A stretch of 64,000 bases of DNA, taken from Epiperipatus broadwayi (Eukaryota; Onychophora; Udeonychophora; Euonychophora; Peripatidae). Numbering within the stretch: the first letter of the stretch is position 1; each line of letters begins with the position of its first letter. Below are positions 24,009 through 36,179 of the stretch, piece by piece. The translations under genes were made by a program, and so were the position numbers. Under the pieces are notes generated by a model. That model did no database searches, had not been told where the DNA came from, and saw nothing but the letters and a program-made list of their open reading frames with translations. The DNA lies in assembly GCA_028023455.1 (NCBI GenBank), contig JAQFVV010006273.1:1674001-1738000 (forward strand). Direction: 5' to 3'.

Positions 24009-25553
24009 TGACATAATAAATGTGAGTTAACTCAGGCGTGTACCAGAAATACTAAAGGCAAAGCTATGACAGACTGACTGATCTTCTAATAAACAAAGTT
24101 AAAAGGGAGGAAGCAAATTTCATTCAGCAGAGGATTCACTTAAACACTGGTTTTCCCTTTCAGATACTTAAACCATATGCCCTTGAAATAGATCAAAGAA
24201 CCAGTGCCAATGAGCTGTTCGAGATCTAAACATGGTCAGATCTTGAATGTCATTATATCAGTATGAACTGCACCAATTACTATGTTTAAAATAACGGCGA
24301 TTGATCCACCCCAAGAACAATCGAAAAATATCATTGAAATGAAGAAACAATTAAACTGGTGAAAGCGATTGGCGAAAATTACTTTAAAATTAATAATTAA
24401 TGGTCTCAATAAGAGACAAGTAAATGATTAGAAAAACAGTTACGTCTGTCCCAGCAAATAACGAAAAGAAAATAAACTTACAAACAAATTCTGAGTACAC
24501 GCTCTGATAAATTTAAAGCACATGTAATAAATGCACAAATGAATCTATCGGAGAGTGCATGGAGTATGAAAATCTTAAAAGTTGTAAACACTTTAGCAGA
24601 ACGAAAATATCGCTCACCTGTAATTTAAGAAAGGATAAATTTTATCTTCCTGCTGATGACTTATAAAATTACAAAGAAAAACACAATTCTAATTTCCGCT
24701 TTTAGAGATCTTAGAAACAAAATCTCCACCTGCGAAAATCAGACAATAAAGTCGTCAGCCAAAAGATTTTTGGAGGTTAAGCACTAGGGTAAACACAGAG
24801 TATAAAATTACAAATTAATTATTGAATACTAAATAATTACAGGTAAGCATAAAAAAATATATATATGAGGCTGCTAAAGCATTTATAAAAGCGAGGTATA
24901 AAATATAAAACTCATTCGTCACTCTCCAATAAACAAAACGGAAAGCAAATTAGAATCTTAAAACTAAGATTCTAAGACACACTATAAAATATTGGAAAAC
25001 ACAGCAAATATTAAATATGAGGCTATATTGATTTAAGAAGACATATTTATGATTAGATTGAATGGAGATTTAATGAGAATTAATTTACCCTGGGAAGAAT
25101 AAAAACAAAAATAGTTACCTTTCGGTAAAACAAAGTTCACGTAGAGTGCGCACTTTTACTTAAGTTCATTTTCAGGTTCTTTAGGCAGCAAGGTAGATGT
25201 ACGGAGGTTCCGGCTTCTTTTAGGTGTTCAAGGCATTACTGGAGCAAACTTGAAAGTCAGGGATCCAACTTTTGTGGAGTTAGCAAGCCATTCTGGTGGT
25301 GATAACAAGTATAGAATTTTTCATTTTTTGCAAGCGAAAGTATTTAATAACAGCTGATGTTCTTTAATTCAGAAATTTAAAAGTCCGCGCTGCTATAACT
25401 TTCACGTGAGAAAACCACTTATCTATCTCTCAAAAATGAATTAACTGACACTCCAAATTTTCGGGGCTATTTATACGATGCTCCATTTCCTGCGAAACAC
25501 TTTACTTGTTGTCCAATTTCTATGCCTGAGGCAGGGTAAATATTAATCTCCCA
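24009..25553 (-). mobile_element. Possible LTR and 5' internal part of another LTR element (host of the Gypsy insertion)
   Basis: The minus strand holds a TATA box (TATAAATA, 25469-25476) in a more G/C-rich setting. The motif CTGCACCAAT at 24269-24278 (plus strand) is the same as that beside the young Gypsy LTR at 23403-23412, and there it is followed after a few bases by the LTR's TG. If this is the primer site, an LTR would run from about 24283 (TG) to 25553 (CA). No second copy of this LTR is in the window and no coding frame was found. The young Gypsy then inserted into the internal part. Confidence 0.4.
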
Positions 25554-25925
25554 CTCAATCTATCTAAGAATTCCACCCAGGGTTTATTGAAATGAAAACA
25601 ACAACATAAAAATCAAATCTCTGCTATCAAAATTGTTTACAATAATTAAAACAAAAGCAACAGGAATGCAATTAGCTAGCCAGCTTGTTTTTAAATCAAA
25701 TGGATTTAAAAACAGGCGGTATATGAAAACTATTTTAAAATAAATCGATAAATATTTTTAAAAAATCCGTTTTACATATAAACGCGTGTATACTTGGCTA
25801 CACGCATTCTTTTTAAATAATATTGCAAATTGAAACTCTACGTTTAATGAAAATTAAAAGCTTAATAAATTTCTTTTTTTTTTGTTTAATAACAACACCA
25901 TTGAACCGGATTTCAATCAGGTTCA
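25554..25925 (-). other. Intron sequence, nothing recognised
   Basis: A/T-rich intron DNA between the putative LTR and the short interspersed repeat; no gene or repeat terminus supported. Confidence 0.5.
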
Positions 25926-25944
25926 ATATATATATATATATATA

Positions 25945-26270
25945 AAGTCAGATGTCACATGACATATATATATATATATATAGCTTTAAACTGACTTTAA
26001 AGACATGCAGATGTCTAAAAGTTTCAGATCTTCTTGACAATTAACTTTTAGATAAATGCTTAGCTTGAGTTGGTTTTTTGAATCTAGTGTCCTAACTCCT
26101 CATTGAAGAGACCCATAGGTCGAAACCTGTCTGGGGATGGGAACAATCTAAGATAAAGATGATTTGAATGCCTTCTCTTGTAGTAGCATTTATCATAATA
26201 ATAATAAAAAGCTTGTTTAGAGCTCATTAGCATGCTCTTAATTTTATATATATATATATATATGTTCTAA
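25945..26270 (-). repeat. Short interspersed repeat, single copy related to the 51-54 kb array
   Basis: The body (about 25998-26258) contains AGACCCATAGGTCGAAACC and ends AAGCTTGTTTAGAGCTCATTAGC. It is the reverse complement of the unit repeated in tandem at 51.3-53.7 kb, with about 10-15% divergence by eye. It is flanked by TA runs, and on its left by AAGTCAGATGTCACATGAC (25947-25965), a module also found beside the array units and the fold-back repeat. No open frame. Confidence 0.8.
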
Positions 26271-27015
<745 letters not shown>

Positions 27016-27686
27016 TTATACATATGCAAATATATGTGTGTGTATAAATTGTATAGTATTTTAAAATAAAAATAAATATTTTTACTAATTAAAATGATCA
27101 ATATTTACATTTCTATAACTAAAAATAATTTTAAAAATATATAAATTGTCTTAATTATAATCAATAACAATAAAGTATAATAATGTGGGAAGTAGTTGTT
27201 TTTAAATAAAAGACAACACTTGGTTCTGATACAGAATGAAAAGCATAAGACATTATATACAGTTTTACATTTATAACTCTTATTTGATTTTTACAATGAT
27301 TCGTTAGTTATGTTTAAAATATTGTAAAAAAGAAGATATAAGTTGTATTTACCATGTAAATATAATAATAAAAAAACATCATCATTAACAGCCTCTTGCA
27401 AATGAGTATGTTTATTCTAATTCCAGAAATAAAAGGCAAAGAATAAAAAGCTAAAATTGAGTTTTAAGATGACTATGCAGAGCAATGATCAAAAAATAAA
27501 TATATTTATGTATATTGTTGATTCTTTATTTGGTGCTAGTATTATGGACAAAGATGCTGCTCGATGACGCTGTTATCACGCTAAAACTATAAAATATGAA
27601 CATTCCCAGGCCATTGATTTTAATCATTTTGATTTGTTTTTTTTGTAATGTGAAAAAAAACAAAAAACAAAATCGTGTTTTTTTAA

Positions 27687-28300
27687 TTTTTTTTTTATTA
27701 ACATATATAAATTAAATGATAACAATAAATGTAAAATAAAATCAACAAATTACAATTTAATTCGTGTTTTTTATTTTGCTTTATTAGAAAAAACAATTTT
27801 CTATCGGATATTTTTTTATGGGGGTTACACCTTTTTTTGTTGTTGTTGTTTAAAAACTCATAATCGGAATAAAAATTAAAAGTTCTTAGTCTTTGTTTTA
27901 AATTTTAATTTTTACAGAGAAACAGATATTATTGTGTTACCACTATTTTTTACTTTCTTAGTCTTCATTTTACATTTTAATTTTTACAGAGAAACAGATA
28001 TTAGTATCGTGTTACCACTATTTTTTACTTCAAATAGAACAACAACAAAAAATAAAAGTTGTTAGTGTTAGGGTTAGGTTTAGGGTTAGTTTTAGGGTTA
28101 GGTTTAGGGTTAGTTTTAGGGTTAGGTTTAGGGTTAAGTTTATGGTTAGGGTTCTGTTGCTTGTAATGCTAAAATAAAAAATATCAAAATTGTATTTTTG
28201 CAAATATTTTTTTTTATTAACATATATAAAATAAATGATAACAATAAACGTAAAATATATTCAACAAAGTATAATTTCATTCGTGTTTTTTTTTTTTTAA
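27687..28300. repeat. Duplicated A/T-rich block with interstitial telomere-like repeats
   Basis: A ~95-bp stretch starting TTTTTTATTAACATATATAAA occurs near 27687 and again near 28208. A 70-bp stretch starting CTTAGTCTT and ending ACCACTATTTTTTACTT occurs twice in tandem at about 27889 and 27957. Between them, 28067-28155 is built of GTTAGGGTTAGG and TTTAGGGTTAG units, a degenerate TTAGGG-type array of about 90 bp. Such blocks occur inside chromosomes of many animals, from repair or microsatellite growth. Confidence 0.75.
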
Positions 28301-28639
28301 TTATTTGGTTTTAAAATCAGTAGTCGGAGAAAAGAAAGAAAGTAAAAGTTTTCAAATATATATATATATAATGTCTTCTTTACCTATTAACCATGTTTAT
28401 AATATATGCTTTTTATGAAATTTAAAAAAAGAGGTCAGAATTGTACTTTTCTTACTGGATATTTTTGTGTTACCGCTATTTTTTATCAAAAATAAACATA
28501 CAGTAGAATATTGTTTGTCTTGTGGAATGTTACGAACAGTACGTTATTTGACATGCTACCTAATTCTAACTCACTTTACACATATACCTTGTCAACATTT
28601 TTCCACTTAAAACTTCAATACAGTATGGTGTAAAGAGTC

Positions 28640-29075
28640 GGATAATTATTACTTAAGAAAATCTGAACATTTCAATACTTTAAAAAAAAAAAATTCAATC
28701 AAAACCACATTTCTATCCAATTCAAATACACACACCCTCTCACCAACCCATAACAATTGTATAAACTGTGCGAATTTGCCAAATTTATTTGTTGCAATGT
28801 GACATACATGCTGTACTGCGATGCGACATAGCGGCCTGCAATCTGTAGCACAACAAAAAAGTTGTACTATAGAAAACATGGGTTCGAACATGTTGGCCAC
28901 GGTAAATGGCATTTTTATGTGCTTTGTCACGCAAATGGCGCCATTGAGCGGTGTCTTTGTCCATAAGACTACAACCCTTTATTCTGTATGTGTACCATCT
29001 TGTGACTACTTTCAGAAGGAGATAGCATGTCTTCAATACAATGGAGATGTGTACTTAGGGTGCTGTTGAAATCTT
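28640..29075. other. Island of higher G+C, unidentified
   Basis: The block is clearly less A/T-rich than its flanks and is open on both strands (for example 28821-29069 plus and 28785-29036 minus). The overlapping frames cannot both be genes and neither shows a known motif. GGGTTCGAACATG at 28879-28891 resembles a pol III box B, but no box A or acceptor stem was found. It may be a transposon fragment or an isolated exon. I do not recognise it. Confidence 0.4.
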
Positions 29076-29163
29076 TAGCAAAAAATTCAATTATAAGTGT
29101 ACATAGAAGATAATGTTATTTTTTTTATTTATTATTGTACTAAAAATATAATATTATATATAG

Positions 29164-29505
29164 AGCTTGCAAAACAAGCTCTTAACAAGCTTTGCAGAAT
29201 ATCCCCAACTCCAGACCTATTTCTGCTACTGGCATCATCAGTAAGGTGCTAGGATATTCAAGCATTAGATTAAAAATACCAGGACAAGCCCTGCACTGTA
29301 TCTAATGTATAACTATTAAGTGGAAAATCTAAAATTTTCAGATATCCATATGTCTTCTAATCCATTAGATAAAGTGCTGGATTTGTCCTGGTATTTTTAA
29401 TCTAATGCTTGAATATCCTAGCACCTCACTGATGACACCAGTAGCAGAAACCAGTTTGGGTTGGGGATATTCTGCAAAGCTGGTTAAGAGCTTATTTTGT
29501 GAGTT
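29164..29505. repeat. Fold-back element: inverted repeat with ~143-bp arms
   Basis: The left arm (about 29164-29307) and the right arm (about 29363-29505) are reverse complements with scattered mismatches, separated by a loop of about 55 bp. Shared parts include AAGCTCTTAAC, GCAGAATATCCCCAA, CCTAGCACCT / AGGTGCTAGG, and the CTTGAATATCC / GGATATTCAAG stretch. No open frame or transposase is present, so it is a non-autonomous fold-back or MITE-like element. The part CCCCAACTCCAGACC...CATCAGTAAGG looks like a distant relative of the CCCCAGACCGG...CTTCAGTGAGG core of the array unit at 51-54 kb. TA runs lie on both sides. Confidence 0.85.
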
Positions 29506-29632
29506 CTATATATATATATAGCATTTGTAAATACAAGCTTATTAAATTAGGTCATGTGACATCTGACTTGATTTTTTTGTAAAAATATAATAATATACAA
29601 ATGATGTACGTTTCATATATATATATATATAT

Positions 29633-31030
29633 TGTAACGTTTATTTATATATGTTGCAAATATATTGGCATTTGATAAAAGCTAAAAAAATAAAGGTAAA
29701 TTTAGATTTTTTTTTTGACTAATTTTTTTTTTAAAAAAAAAAAAAGTATAATGAAAGTTAAATTATTCTTTCGGTTTTTTTTATGTAATTAGAAATAAAA
29801 GTTAGAATTGGAGAGAACAAAAGACACAAATTACCAATCTAGATAAGAGAAAGTAAAAATATTTCAACTAATTAAAGATGGCAGAATTATGCTGAAAAAA
29901 ATAAAGACTTTGTAACATAAATTTTATAAAGAATATATAAGATTATCAATGTATATTTTGACAAACAAAAGATATGCGCAGAAGTCTGAAAACTGGGACT
30001 CTAGTATAAAAGGCAGAGGTCAGCTTGAAAAACATCTTGTTTGTTGGTTTCTCTAGTTGGTCTTGGATAGCAATAATATATCCAAGATTGCTCTATGCTG
30101 AAGTAATTTGGCATGTCGGAATGAACCGGAGCTTCTGTGAACATCGTGCCTGAAGATGTACACCAGAAAAGCTTTCGTGACCGACTAGGAGAATGGACCG
30201 CAAGATCAACTAATAATCAAAGGCCATGAGCTCATTTTAACCCCGAAAAACTATGCATAGTTATCTACAACCTTTGTGAATTCACAGAACTTACCGGTAA
30301 GTTAAGACTACTTATTTCTGATTGTGACAAAATTAAGCGTTTGCAAACAAGTCTTAAAATAATCCCGATATAGACATTAATTTTCTTATTAAAGAGACTT
30401 TCATTTAAATAATTTTATACAAGATCTTGGAAATGAATTGTAATAAGTGAACATTATTAAATTACTTTATCCAACTGTTTTTTATAAATTGATTCATGTT
30501 CTCTCCAATTTAGTTAATTCGTAATTTAACTTACAAATATTTTTAGTTTGTTGGAATAAAAGAGATTTTACTTTTATCAACCTTTTTCATTGTGCGTTAT
30601 TAATAATAGTTATTAATTATTATTGAATTTATTAATATTATTTTAGTGATGTTTAAATATATAATTTACCTTTGCCAATGTGTTTAATAAATTCCAGGAA
30701 TAATAATATTTAAAAAAAATAATTCTCGTTACGGTATGATGCAATACCGATTAGGTTAAAAGTATTTTCTTTTTTTATTTGCGAGACATGCTGGCAACAG
30801 ATTTCAGTGGTCTCTTTAGAATAAAAGAACCTGGTGCCCATATTGACCAAATTAAAAGCTGATTTCATCAATAGCATAATTCTCAACAATAAATAGGCCG
30901 AGTTTGATTAGGAAATATAGTTATGTTTTTTACAATAGAAATACAACTTTCTTCTTTTCGACATAACTTGATCAACTCGCGCGCATTTTATATTAGCGTG
31001 TAGAGGCCTAGCAAAACGGAAAACATTGTA
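29633..31030 (+). repeat. Left LTR of the non-autonomous element
   Basis: TATA box at 30005-30013 (TATAAAAGG) and AATAAA at 30555-30560. The right boundary is uncertain: homology to the other LTR stops near 31034, yet a perfect inverse of the LTR start (AACGTTACA) lies further on at 31092-31100. Confidence 0.8.
30005..30013 (+). promoter_or_regulatory. LTR core promoter (TATA box), left copy
   Basis: TATAAAAGG, preserved in both LTR copies (also at 32096-32104), with ordinary spacing for initiation about 30 bp downstream. Confidence 0.6.
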
Positions 31031-31728
31031 ATGGCTTACCCAACTAGGGCTTCGATTTAACCATAACCTGAGATAAGTTGTAGTGATAAGGAACGTTACA
31101 ACGATGACCCAAAGAAACTCACAGCCGGAAAATAAATAGTAATTTAAAAAAAAAAAAAACTTAAAAAACTAACTAACTAATTAACTCTGATTATTAAAAT
31201 ATAAAAAATATTTTTTTAATATGACTTCCAGAAAGAAAAAATATATGTATATTTTTTTGATATGTCTAAAAAAACACGATCGTAGCTGATGTAGACGTAA
31301 ATCACAAGTATTTGACCGGGTAGGCGGTCGAGTCCTAGTACGCAGTATATTAACATAAGACCACCTTTATTTGCCCATCAGACTATTTCTAGCAGGGATC
31401 CCAATAAAGGGGAAGGCGGATCAAGTTGCCGCGAGCATGTAAGACTCAAAACAATGAGCAACGCTCATTAGTGCTTATAACTTGGGCTTCTTATCGTTAA
31501 TATTACATTAAAACGGAAAGGACACAGATGAATGTGAAATATTTTCCATTCCCACCGTGTTAGACCTAAAAATGGGCATTAAAGCCGAACATCGCTTGTG
31601 AATGAATCTACAGAATATATCAGCACGCTACTACAAAAAAAAACAAACATGAATATGAATTTAAAAAACTTAAGAATAAAATTAGTGTAAACCCCTATTT
31701 TATTCTCATCTCCTAGCCCTGGTGGTAT
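31031..31728 (+). other. Body of the non-autonomous LTR element
   Basis: 698 bp, part A/T-rich (31140-31260) and part G/C-richer (31290-31640). No frame of more than about 60 codons resembles a retroelement protein. It starts ATGGCTTACCCAACTAGGG, which could include a primer site (TGG start), but the tRNA is not identified. No good polypurine tract is seen before the right LTR. Confidence 0.55.
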
Positions 31729-33122
31729 TGTAACGTTTATTTATATACGTTGCAAATATATTGGCATTTGGTAAAAGCTAAAAAAATAAAGGTAAATTTA
31801 GAATTTTTTTTGACTAATTTTTTTTTTAAAAAAAAAAAACGTACAATGAAAGTTAAATTATTCTTTCGGGTTTTTTTTTATGTAATTAGAAATAAAAGTT
31901 AGAATTGGAGAGAACAAAAGACACAAATTACTAATCTAGATAAGAGAAAGTAATTCAACTATTTAAAGATGGCAGAATTATGCTGAAAAAAATAAAGACT
32001 TTGTAACATAAATTTTATAAAGAATATATAAGATTATCAACGTATATTTTGACAAACAAAAGATATGCGCAGAAGTCTGAAAACTGGGCCTCTAGTATAA
32101 AAGGCAGAGGTCAGCTTGAAGAACATCTTGTTCGTTGGTTTCTCTAGTTGGTCTTGGATAACAATAATATATCCAAGATCGCTCTACACTGAAGTAATTT
32201 GGCATGTCGGAGTGAACCAGAGCTTCTGCAAACATCATGCCTGAAGATGTACACCAGAAAAGCTTTCACGACCGACTAGGACAATGGACTGCAAGATCAA
32301 CTAATAATCAAAGGCCGTGAACTCATTTTAACCCCGAAAAACTATGCATAGTTATCTACAACCTTCGTGAATTCACAAAACTTACTGATAAGTTAAGACT
32401 ACTTATTTCTGATTGTGACAAAATTAAGTGTTTGCAAACAAGTCTTAAAATAATCCCGATAGAGACATTAATTTTCTTATTAAAGAGACTTTCGTTTAAA
32501 TAATTTTATACAAGATCTTGGAAATGAATTGTAATAAGTGAACATTATTAAATTACTTTATCCAACTGTTTTTTATAAATTGATTTATGTTCTCTCCAAT
32601 TTAGTTAATTCGTAATTTAACTTACAAATATTTTTAGTTTGTTGGAATAAAAGAGATTTTACTTTTATCAACCTTTTTCATTGTGCATTATTAATAATAG
32701 TTATTAATTATTATTGAATTTATTAATATTATTTTAGTGATGTTTAAATATATAATTTACCTTTTCCAATGTGTTTAATAAATTCCAGGAATAATAATAT
32801 TTTAAAAAAATAATTCTCGTTACGGTATGATGCAATACCGATTAGTTTAAAAGTATTTTCTTTTTTTATTTGCGAGACGTGCTGGCGACAGATTTCAGCG
32901 GTCTCTTTAGAATAAAAGGACCTGGCACCCGTATTGAATAAATTAAAAGCTGATTTCGTCAATAGCATAATTCTCAACAATTAATAGGCCGAGTTTGATC
33001 AGGAAATATAGTTATGTTTTTTAGAAATAGAAATACAACTTTCTTCTTTTCGACATAACTTGATCAACTCGCGCGCAGTTTATATTAGCGTGTAGAGGCC
33101 TAGCCAAATGGAAAACGTTATA
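31729..33122 (+). repeat. Right LTR of the non-autonomous element
   Basis: Same structure as the left LTR, with the TATA box at 32096-32104 and AATAAA at 32646-32651. It ends in a TA run. The short minus-strand frame at 32744-32980 lies wholly inside it and is not taken as a gene. Confidence 0.8.
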
Positions 33123-35052
33123 ATATATATATAGTTTTAAAAGTGATATACTAGAGCAAATGACACTAAGAGTACTGATGAAAATGTCCAATTATGATGA
33201 TCAAATGATAATTACCAAGCATTATCACCTGTTGTCTAATTGACTCAATCTTTCTTCTGATAATGATTATAGCATACCCATATGTGTAAAGAGAGTTCAT
33301 TATTGAAATAAACATATATTTCAGAAAACATTTTGCAAAGCAAATTTTTATTAAGCAAAAAAGGATCTCACTATCTTATATGTATTTATCTCTTTCTCAT
33401 TTCTCAATATAGAAATTGCTGCACATAGAAAGAATAACAAATAAGGTAGCATTCAGAAAATCCATAAAATATTATATGAATAAAATCCTATTTTATTTCT
33501 ATAATCTTTACATTATTTAGAAGACTAAGAATATGATATAGAATGAATTAAAGTGATTTGTTTTCATTTAGGTTTAATTGTCCCATAATTCAGCATTATT
33601 GAGATTATTTGAAAAAATAGTTATACATACTGTTCAAAATAGTATTTTATATTTTAGAATCGTTATTTTTATTTTTTTTCAAAGTTTTTGAATAACATTC
33701 TGTTCCATTGAGATAATTCTATACTTAATCACATTTATTAGAAAAGCATCTTCAAAACCATATAAATGGAGAAAAAAAACCTGACTTCCCAAACCATAAA
33801 GCAACAACAACAACAACAAAAACACTTTAGTGACAATATAGTTAAACTTTTATTAAGGAACTCTCTTCAATAAATAAAGAATCTTTAAAATATATTAGAT
33901 AGCTTTCCTAGTAGTCTTAAAAAGTATTATTTGTAAAATAGTGTAAAAATATTGTTTCTTGATGTTGTGCAGTAAAAAAATGATTGCTAACATTACAAAA
34001 TGTATTTTAAAAAATTAATACTATTAATGTCAAATTGCTGTTGTTTATTACAAATGTTGCATAAACATGGAAACCATTAATGAATTGATAGATAGTTATA
34101 ACAATATTATAACTAACCCATTACCTATTCAGGTAAAGAATATTGATGAAATCCTCATAAGAGAAATTAATTAATCAACAAAGTGTTATTTAAGTGCATA
34201 GTGGAACCATTCCTTCAATAATAATTTCTAAAACTTAATTTAAATATAAGTCTCTACTGTATCAACAACAATTTGTACATTTTTTGATAAGGTCAATATG
34301 TATTCTATCATTTTTATTCAGTTAATTTCTGTGAACCATACATAAGCCTTTAATTACTACATTTTTTTAAAAAAAATCCTTGCATACATGCTTTGATGAC
34401 TGTAAAATGTTTTGAGTCAACATGAGCGAGAAAGCAGGTTTGACTTATTTTAAATACTGGGGGAGAAGTTGGAAATATGTCATACAATTTAATGGGAAAT
34501 CAGAAAAAATAATAGAGGTTACAAAATTAAACCCAAATACTGTAAAGACAAGCTTATGATTCAATCTGCACCAAGATGACTATATATCACAATTGTTGAC
34601 ATTTCTTACAAGAATTTCTGATATATGAGTCTAATATAAATAACTAAAAAGCAATAAATAAATTTATATCTATCACAAATCTATGTTAAATTTTGCATTT
34701 ACTTGGTTTATAATTATTTTATTTTCTATCACTAACAAACTTAATTATAAAACTTTTTACCATTATTATTTTTATAAATATTATATACTTCTATGTTAAC
34801 CAGAAGTTAGCAACAATAATAGTATCATTATTGCAAAGCTAAATATATAATCCACTATATATGGCTTCAAAATTTTGTGAATACTAAAATATTCTAATCT
34901 AATAATGTGATATAATAGAAATAAAAAAAAGCCTCTGTATTGTTGTAAAATAGAGTTCTTTACCAATTAATGTGAACATGTAAAATTGGATTGTGAATCT
35001 TGTTTACACTTCTATCTTGTATCCCAAATTTATTCAAACTTATATAGCTTTG
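33123..35052 (-). other. Intron sequence, nothing recognised
   Basis: A/T-rich intron DNA with a short CAA run near 33806. No coding similarity or repeat boundary was found. Confidence 0.6.
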
Positions 35053-35772
35053 GATTAGAGCAGCGTTTCCCAACCTTTTTTGGCTCGCGTACCACTTGGT
35101 AGTATATCATGCTAAATTGTACCACTTCATAAAAATGATTGTATTTCGTGAAATTTGTTATTGTGAGTGTGTTATTTTATTTGCATTATAAATATTATAG
35201 GATGACCATGTATGTATTCACATCTCAAAGGGTACAAATAATGAAGTTATGGAAGGTTAAATATGAACAAAGTGATTATACAGAAAGTGAGTTATTGGTT
35301 TTTATGCTAGGTTTGGGAAAAAATAAGGGGGATTTAGATATGAAGTTCAATGGAGTTGACAAAGATTATGTTGTGGAAATGGGATGGAGCAGATTATGGG
35401 AAAACTTAGGATGCACAATGGTAAAGTGGCTAACAGGTTTCTCTGGGCATAGCTGCTGAGAGATTCCTGACTCCATTTAAGGAAAAGTCACAGCACATCA
35501 CATTACACATCACATCATAATGAGACAAATTTACATTGAAACACGCCTAAACGTCACACCAGATTATAAACTCGCTGAAATTATAAACTCACTGTAGCAT
35601 ATTTATATGTATGTGTTTGTTCAAAGTTTCATCATTTTTCCAAAATAATTTATTAAAGATTACATTATTATATTAAAGGTTATTTGGTACATATTTTGTT
35701 CAAAGTGTTTTCTCATTCCTTCATTTGGTTTTCCCGAATTTGAGTCTGTTTTCTCTTTTTCAAAGCATCTTG

Positions 35773-36051
35773 CTATTGGTTGGGCCATGGAGAGGATAAA
35801 TCCAGCATGTCCCAAGTCATGGTAAAAATAACATCAGGGGTTATCAGGCTATCTCTTGTTCTTGTTTTCTTTATATTGTTCAGCATGAAGTTAATAGGAT
35901 TAAAATTTTGATGATTAAATACCAGCTTACATCTAGTAATCCACAATAGATGATCAAGAATTAATGAGAGTCTAATTTCTGGGTATGATGCTTTTCTGAT
36001 GCATTCTTTCAAATTAAATAATTTACATTGATTTGCCATGATCCGACTCAT
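35773..36051 (-). pseudogene. Possible non-LTR reverse transcriptase C-terminal fragment inside the hAT element
   Basis: The 92-codon frame contains IRLSLILDHLLWITRCKLVF, reminiscent of the C-terminal region after the reverse transcriptase domain in several non-LTR retrotransposons (W-X-TRCK-X-VF). A similar stretch (IIYVTWTVRCMKMF) occurs in the fragment at 44.3-44.7 kb. There is no upstream reverse transcriptase here. It could be an insertion into the hAT element, or chance. Confidence 0.35.
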
Positions 36052-36179
36052 TATTTATCTATTATTTTGTCATATTTCGTTTACTAATAAATGGTTTTAA
36101 TAAAAACACAAAATTATAAAAAACCAATTAATATATTTTCTTATCGTAATCAAATATTTTTATAAAATAAATTTAATGA

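Larger units (their letters stand above)
29633..33122 (+). mobile_element. Non-autonomous LTR element, 1.4-kb LTRs around a 0.7-kb body
   Basis: Two direct repeats of about 1395 bp (29633-31030 and 31729-33122), about 95% or more identical, start TGTAACGTTTAT. Their ends are close to AACGTTAYA, the inverse of the start. Each has a TATA box (TATAAAAGG) and a downstream AATAAA about 550 bp later in the same orientation, as LTRs do. The 698-bp interior has no open frame resembling gag or pol. It inserted into a TA run, so the target duplication (ATATA-like) cannot be proven. It is oriented opposite to the host gene. Its protein-coding partner is unknown. Confidence 0.8.

Noticed and set aside
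32744-32980. 78-codon minus-strand frame
   Set aside because: It lies wholly inside an LTR, is not kept open in the other LTR copy at the same length, and has no motif.
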